In this document: positions 63,744 through 64,000 of the stretch, piece after piece
How positions within the stretch are numbered: the stretch's first letter is position 1
Layout of the letters: each line of letters opens with the position of its first letter
NCBI RefSeq assembly: GCF_036785885.1
Contig: NC_092323.1
Span: 8,936,501-9,000,500 of the forward strand
From: Coffea arabica
Lineage: Eukaryota > Streptophyta > Magnoliopsida > Gentianales > Rubiaceae
Length of the DNA stretch: 64,000 bases
Direction of reading: 5' to 3'
Notes under the pieces: model-generated
Seen by the model: the letters and a program-made list of their open reading frames with translations, nothing else
Told to the model about the DNA's origin: nothing
The model's database searches: none
Translations under genes and position numbers: made by a program

Positions 63744-64000
63744 GAATAGGTATAATGGGGTCTTGTGTTTATGTTGTAGTAATTCCTTCAATTTTTAGAT
63801 GGGCAATTCGTGATTCTCTTCCCGGGGAGGGAGAGATTTATGTGTATAGTGTATGAAGTGTGCTTGTGTTAGGGATGCCAATGATAAATGATAATCTTGT
63901 ACTAGAAAATTAATAAAGACGTTGACATAAAGAAATATTTCCAGATTATGTGACTCACCTTTCAATGGAAACAAGGCGAGGTAGTTGAAGAAGACATGGA
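63744..64000 (+). other. 3' UTR of the LRR gene
   Basis: AATAAA at 63912-63917, about 170 bp past the stop codon, is a likely poly(A) signal. Nothing else seen. Confidence 0.5.

Overview
This is nuclear DNA from a flowering plant, a eudicot and probably an asterid. The evidence is AT-rich intergenic sequence full of MITEs, GT-AG introns, plant-specific families (MADS-box TM6, QUA2-type PMT, secreted glutaredoxin, LRR protein), a SINE, a MULE and a Sirevirus-type Copia retrotransposon. Rubiaceae or a relative is possible, but I cannot fix the species. All exon maps were read by eye from splice signals, frame closure and remembered family conservation.

Layout. 1-11.0 kb holds MITEs and simple repeats and no gene I can defend. 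11.0-16.3 kb (+) is an 8-exon PMT methyltransferase of 915 residues, with a 1.2 kb MULE-type MITE in intron 2. 17.3-19.1 kb (-) is a 4-exon secreted class I glutaredoxin whose active site reads CPYS. 19.2-25.5 kb is a decayed 6.3 kb MULE with ~290 bp TIRs and a 9-bp TSD; it carries a mudrA-like pseudogene, a convergent GRF-zinc-finger/TM pseudogene and a nested PIF/Harbinger element. 27.3-27.8 kb (-) is an OXLD1/UPF0651-like protein. 28.5-32.0 kb (-) is a 10-exon ALDH3F1-like aldehyde dehydrogenase of 488 residues. 32-40 kb is a repeat field: foldback MITEs, a second copy of the PMT-intron MITE family filled with TTAACTAA-type repeats, and a tRNA-type SINE with an 18-bp TSD. 40.2-42.2 kb (+) is a 7-exon TM6 (paleoAP3) MADS gene of 219 residues. 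43.7-49.5 kb (+) is an 8-exon MCRS1-like FHA gene with an apparent one-base frameshift just before the FHA domain. 51.9-61.1 kb is a complete, very young Sirevirus (Copia) element on the minus strand. 62.5-63.7 kb (+) is an intronless secreted LRR protein.

The host genes do not form a pathway; this is an ordinary gene-island and transposon mosaic. The most unusual material is in the mobile DNA: the Sirevirus LTR array of GACGTC-centred palindromes, its multiplied polypurine tracts and truncated ORF3, the two-gene MULE, and the hairpin-forming MULE-MITE. Among host genes, the points to check are the CPYS glutaredoxin and the MCRS1 frameshift.
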